From contig DDEO01000018.1 of the NCBI GenBank assembly GCA_002336725.1, forward strand, positions 1 to 8,726: 8,726 nt of DNA. The letters run 5' to 3'. The translations under genes and the position numbers were made by a program. How positions within the stretch are numbered: the first letter of the stretch is position 1; the number at the start of each line of letters is the position of its first letter. The notes below the pieces were generated by a model that was not told where the DNA came from, searched no databases, and was given only the letters and a program-made list of their open reading frames with translations. The DNA comes from Bacteroidetes bacterium UBA1952 (lineage in GTDB: Bacteria; Bacteroidota; Bacteroidia; Chitinophagales; Chitinophagaceae). Below, piece after piece: positions 6,713 to 8,726 of the stretch.

Positions 6713-7378
6713 ATGCCGCCCAAAATCTTTCTGCCCTTCGCCCTTGCACCCAAGTTTACCTTTCTGGGCAAGGCGTTTAAAGAGAAAGATGCATTCCGGA
6801 TTCTGGACATCGGTTCCGGAAATCACTCGCCGGCCAACACCAAAAAGCTCTATCCCAACTGCGAATATCATGGCCTCGATATGGGCGACGCATTCGTGTA
6901 TGACGAGGCCGACCACGCCGCCATGCACCGTTTCTATTCCCTCGACCTGACGAAGCTGGAATACGACGAAGTGCCCGATAATTATTTTGATTTTATCATG
7001 ATGGCACACGTAATCGAGCATTTGGCCAACGGCGAGCAAGTACTCGAAAAGCTGGTGCAGAAGCTGCGCCCCGGCGGCTATATCTATATCGAATATCCCG
7101 GCGAGCGGAGTACGCGGCTGCCCTCGATGCGCGAAACGCTCAACTTCTATGACGACAAAACGCACGTTCGGGTCTATAACCACAAAGAGGTGAGCAACTG
7201 GCTGCGCGAAGCGGGTATGGAAGTGAAGTCGGCAGGTACGCGGCGCAGCCTTCCGCTGCTCCTGCTCACACCCGTGCGGCTGGTGCAGGCGCTGGTGCAG
7301 CGCGGCTATGTGCAGGGCAATGTCTTCTGGGATTTGATGGGCTTTGCCGAGTATGTTTTTGCGCGGAAGAAAGGGTAG
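6713..7378 (+). CDS. Class I SAM-dependent methyltransferase, substrate unknown
   Basis: A 221-residue protein with a Rossmann-type methyltransferase domain. Motif I is ILDIGSGN (30-37), the acidic end of strand 2 is YHGLDMGD (52-59), the post-II/IV region is FDFIMMAHVIEHLANGE (92-108), and motif VI is KLRPGGYIYIEYPG (117-130). The HVIEHL helix and the late RVYNHKEVSNWLREAGMEV segment are common to methyltransferases of the Methyltransf_11/23 group, often found with cell-surface glycan or small-molecule modification. The substrate cannot be read from sequence. The C-terminal part (180-221) carries a hydrophobic LPLLLLTPVRLVQALV helix. The start ATG 6713 follows a TTTCCGGAAA palindrome (6701-6710) by two bases. 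A repeat array begins only two bases after the TAG stop. Confidence 0.88.
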   Translation: MPPKIFLPFALAPKFTFLGKAFKEKDAFRILDIGSGNHSPANTKKLYPNCEYHGLDMGDAFVYDEADHAAMHRFYSLDLTKLEYDEVPDNYFDFIMMAHVIEHLANGEQVLEKLVQKLRPGGYIYIEYPGERSTRLPSMRETLNFYDDKTHVRVYNHKEVSNWLREAGMEVKSAGTRRSLPLLLLTPVRLVQALVQRGYVQGNVFWDLMGFAEYVFARKKG

Positions 7379-7380
7379 TG

Positions 7381-7534
7381 AAATTGGACATCCGCCTTCG
7401 GCGGAAATTGGACAGCTTCGCTATTGGAGGATTGGACGGCTTCGCTATTGGAGAATTGGACATCCGCCTTCGGCGGAAATTGGAGAATTGGACAGCCTTT
7501 GGCTATTGGAGAATTAGACAGCCTTCGGCTATTG
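7381..7534. repeat. Array of six short triloop hairpins linked by ATTGGA spacers
   Basis: Units beginning ATTGGACA or a one-base variant start at 7383, 7407, 7431, 7455, 7487 and 7513, a period of 24-32 bases. Each is followed by a small hairpin with a three-base loop: TCCGCC-TTC-GGCGGA (7391-7405 and 7463-7477), AGC-TTC-GCT (7414-7422), GGC-TTC-GCT (7438-7446), AGCC-TTT-GGCT (7494-7504) and AGCC-TTC-GGCT (7520-7530). Spacers are ATTGGA, often doubled as ATTGGAGAATTGGACA. Stem sequence and length vary while the loop and spacer stay fixed. Confidence 0.88.
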
Positions 7535-7543
7535 CTTGTCGTC

Positions 7544-7622
7544 GGGCCTTTTGGCCCCCCTCTCGCTCGCTGTACTCCAATCGCAGGTAGGGGGAGAGGG
7601 CCCGGGGTGAGGCTCAACCCGG
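7544..7622. repeat. G+C-rich hairpin block
   Basis: GGGCC-TTTT-GGCCC is a perfect hairpin at 7544-7557. CCCTCTC at 7558-7564 pairs with GAGAGGG at 7594-7600. CCGGG at 7602-7606 pairs with CCCGG at 7618-7622, enclosing TGAG-G-CTCA. The three stems stand side by side and could fold together. The block may be a decayed intergenic element; its family is not recognised. Confidence 0.6.
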
Positions 7623-7662
7623 CGGGATGATATTCCGGTAATGATGTGGTGTCCCCTCTACA

Positions 7663-7773
7663 TCTCTGCGTCTCTGCGAGAGATGGTTTTCTTCTGCGTC
7701 TCTGCGCCTCTGCGAGAGATGATTTTCTTCTGCGTCTCTGCGCCTCTGCGTCTCTGCGAGAGATAATTTTCTA
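7663..7773. repeat. CTCTGCG tandem repeat array
   Basis: CTCTGCG occurs seven times, mostly at 8-base spacing, arranged in three larger units of about 32-43 bases (7663-7694, 7695-7730, 7731-7773). Each unit ends AGAGAT followed by GGTTTTCTTC, GATTTTCTTC or AATTTTCTAC. TCTCT-GCG-AGAGA in each unit is a perfect 5-bp stem with a three-base loop (for example 7671-7683). Unit 3 has gained an extra octamer, consistent with slippage or unequal exchange. Confidence 0.9.
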
Positions 7774-7891
7774 CAATACCACACAATTCAAATAATACCT
7801 GGCGCGAACAAGTTATGTGTCATTGCAGTTCTAAATCCCGAAAGCCTGCCGTCCGTTAGCGAGACAGGAGCGCCGCTTATTTTTGCCGGCC

Positions 7892-8608
7892 ATGCAGCCT
7901 TTGTTTTATTTTTCCGGAAATCTGAAGGAAAACGACCGCATTTCTTTGCCCGAAGAAACGGCCCGCCACCTGGTGCAGGTCTTGCGCAAAACGGTGGGCT
8001 ATGAATTTTTGCTCACCGACGGCAAAGGAACCCGCGCCCAGGTGTGCATCGTAGAAGCCGGCAAGAAAACGGCGACTGTTGAGGTGCTTTCCGTTATTCT
8101 TTTTCCGGAAATTTCACCCCGTTTTACGCTCGCAGTAGCCTTCACCAAGGCCACGGCCCGCAACGAATGGCTGCTGGAGAAAGCCGCCGAGATGGGCGTG
8201 GCGCACATCATTCCGCTGCTGACGCAAAGAAGCGAAACGGAGAAATTCCGGCCCGAACGCTGGAACAGCATCCTCGTCTCGGCGATGCAGCAAAGTCAGC
8301 AATATTGGCTGCCGGAGCTCCAAAGCCCCGTGCGGATGAAGGATTTTTGGGGAGAAATTTCCGGAAAGGGCAGCCGTTTTATCGCGCATTGCATCTCCGA
8401 AGGAACGCGGCAACCTCTTAGCCGGGCACTGCGCCGTGGCGAAGACGCGCTGCTGCTCATTGGGCCGGAAGGCGATTTTACACCCGAAGAAGTGCAGGCG
8501 GCACTGGCACACGGTTTTCAGCCCGTAACGCTTGGGGCAACGCGGCTGCGCACCGAGACGGCGGCAATGGCGGGAATGGCTTATTTTCGATTGCTGAACG
8601 ACGATTGA
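7892..8608 (+). CDS. rsmE: 16S rRNA (uracil1498-N3)-methyltransferase RsmE
   Basis: SPOUT-class enzyme that methylates N3 of U1498 in helix 44 of 16S rRNA within the assembled 30S subunit. The protein is 238 residues, the usual size. An N-terminal PUA-like RNA-binding part has HLVQVLRKTVGYEFLLTDGKG (26-46). The SPOUT domain follows: AVAFTKATARNEWLLEKAAEMGVAHIIPLLTQRSE (81-115), the SAM-binding knot segments LLLIGPEGDFTPEEV (187-201) and LGATRLRTETAA (214-225). ATG 7892 is preferred; an in-frame TTG three codons upstream is possible. The stop shares one base with the ATG of the following gene (TGATG), so they probably form one transcript. It holds three copies of the TTCCGGAA palindrome within 460 bases. 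Confidence 0.96.
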   Translation: MQPLFYFSGNLKENDRISLPEETARHLVQVLRKTVGYEFLLTDGKGTRAQVCIVEAGKKTATVEVLSVILFPEISPRFTLAVAFTKATARNEWLLEKAAEMGVAHIIPLLTQRSETEKFRPERWNSILVSAMQQSQQYWLPELQSPVRMKDFWGEISGKGSRFIAHCISEGTRQPLSRALRRGEDALLLIGPEGDFTPEEVQAALAHGFQPVTLGATRLRTETAAMAGMAYFRLLNDD

Positions 8609-8726
8609 TGCGCAAGATTCTCTTTTTCGCCTGCCTGCTGCTGGCTTCCCAAACCCTTTTCGCCCAAAAACTCAAACTCGGACTGCTGCAATACAGTGGC
8701 GGCGGCGACTGGTATGCCAACCCGAC
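8608..8726 (+). CDS. Secreted DUF4159-family protein, N-terminus only (cut by window edge)
   Basis: Only 39 residues are visible. They start with a signal peptide: MRK, a hydrophobic core ILFFACLLLAS, and a likely cleavage site LFA|QK near residues 19-20. The mature start LKLGLLQYSGGGDWYANPT matches the opening of DUF4159 proteins, which begin with a strand, Y/GGGGDWY and a prolines-and-leucines segment. The product should be exported to the periplasm or envelope; its role is unknown to me. The ATG overlaps the rsmE stop by one base, and rsmE followed by a DUF4159 gene is an order I associate with Bacteroidota. Confidence 0.8.
   Translation, partial: MRKILFFACLLLASQTLFAQKLKLGLLQYSGGGDWYANP

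Larger units (their letters stand above)
7379..7891. other. Repeat-rich intergenic region before rsmE; no gene
   Basis: About 510 bases lie between two genes read in the same direction. The open frames that cross it are made of repeat units and resemble no protein. It holds, in order, an array of small hairpins (7381-7534), a G+C-rich hairpin block (7544-7622) and a CTCTGCG array (7663-7773), each listed separately. From 7774 to 7891 I see no repeat or gene. A TATTTTTG at 7878-7885 resembles a -7 element but has no matching TTTG upstream. Confidence 0.75.
1968..8367. repeat. Dispersed palindrome TTTCCGGAAA (12 core copies)
   Basis: The 8-base palindrome TTCCGGAA starts at 1969, 3044, 3851, 3872, 5935, 6117, 6398, 6702, 6814, 7912, 8103 and 8359. 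Nine copies (all but 5935, 6117 and 6814) extend to the full TTTCCGGAAA. Ten lie in genes (rnz 1, mnmE 3, DUF2461 2, methyltransferase 1, rsmE 3) and two are intergenic. A given 8-mer is expected about 0.13 times in a random sequence of this length. None occurs in clpC, the STAS-like gene or the histidine kinase. Confidence 0.95.

Noticed and set aside
7381..7534. CRISPR array
   Set aside because: Units are 24-32 bases with no unique spacers of constant length, the variable part is itself a hairpin stem, and no cas gene is near.
7378..7630. Short frames encoding repeated peptide units after the methyltransferase
   Set aside because: The repetition comes from the hairpin array in DNA; frames exist on both strands and none has a plausible start context.
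7878..7885. TATTTTTG as an rsmE promoter giving a nearly leaderless mRNA
   Set aside because: It fits TAnnTTTG, but no TTTG lies about 19 bases upstream and a start would fall at the ATG itself; single-motif matches are common in A+T-rich DNA.

Overview
The window looks like chromosomal DNA from a member of the Bacteroidota. Four things suggest this. A tRNA promoter fits the TTTG-N19-TAnnTTTG consensus of that phylum. Recognisable Shine-Dalgarno sites are scarce and TTG starts are used. A STAS-like gene sits directly before ribonuclease Z. rsmE is followed by a DUF4159 lipid- or envelope-type protein gene, an order I associate with Bacteroidota. I cannot place it to genus; a Saprospiria- or Chitinophagia-like organism is a guess. 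Nothing looks like phage, plasmid, insertion sequence, CRISPR or a defence island.

Layout. 1-863 (-): N-terminal third of a ClpC-type AAA+ unfoldase, running off the left edge. 1014-2305 (+): a small STAS-like gene overlapping ribonuclease Z. 2306-2675: gap between convergent genes, holding two diverged copies of an intergenic repeat plus several inverted repeats. 2676-5692 (-): a two-gene unit read leftwards, a soluble PAS histidine kinase followed by mnmE, joined by an ATGA stop/start overlap. 5753-5925 (+): tRNA-Val(GAC) with its promoter and intrinsic terminator. 5966-7378 (+): a DUF2461 protein and a class I SAM methyltransferase. 7379-7891: about 510 bases without a gene, packed with at least three kinds of short repeat. 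7892-8726 (+): rsmE, then the start of a secreted DUF4159 protein.

Most genes are housekeeping and concern RNA: RNase Z (tRNA 3' end), MnmE (tRNA wobble uridine), tRNA-Val and RsmE (16S rRNA m3U1498). ClpC is protein quality control. The histidine kinase is the one signalling gene and has no response regulator beside it in the window.

I see no clear new gene system. The strongest unexplained signal is at DNA level: the palindrome TTCCGGAA occurs 12 times in 8.7 kb, nine of them as the full 10-mer TTTCCGGAAA. The copies lie on both sides of genes, in three reading frames and in two intergenic places, but are absent from clpC, the STAS-like gene and the histidine kinase. It resembles a highly iterated palindrome of the cyanobacterial HIP1 kind. 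The intergenic repeats at 2423-2617, 7381-7534 and 7663-7773 are the next most interesting.
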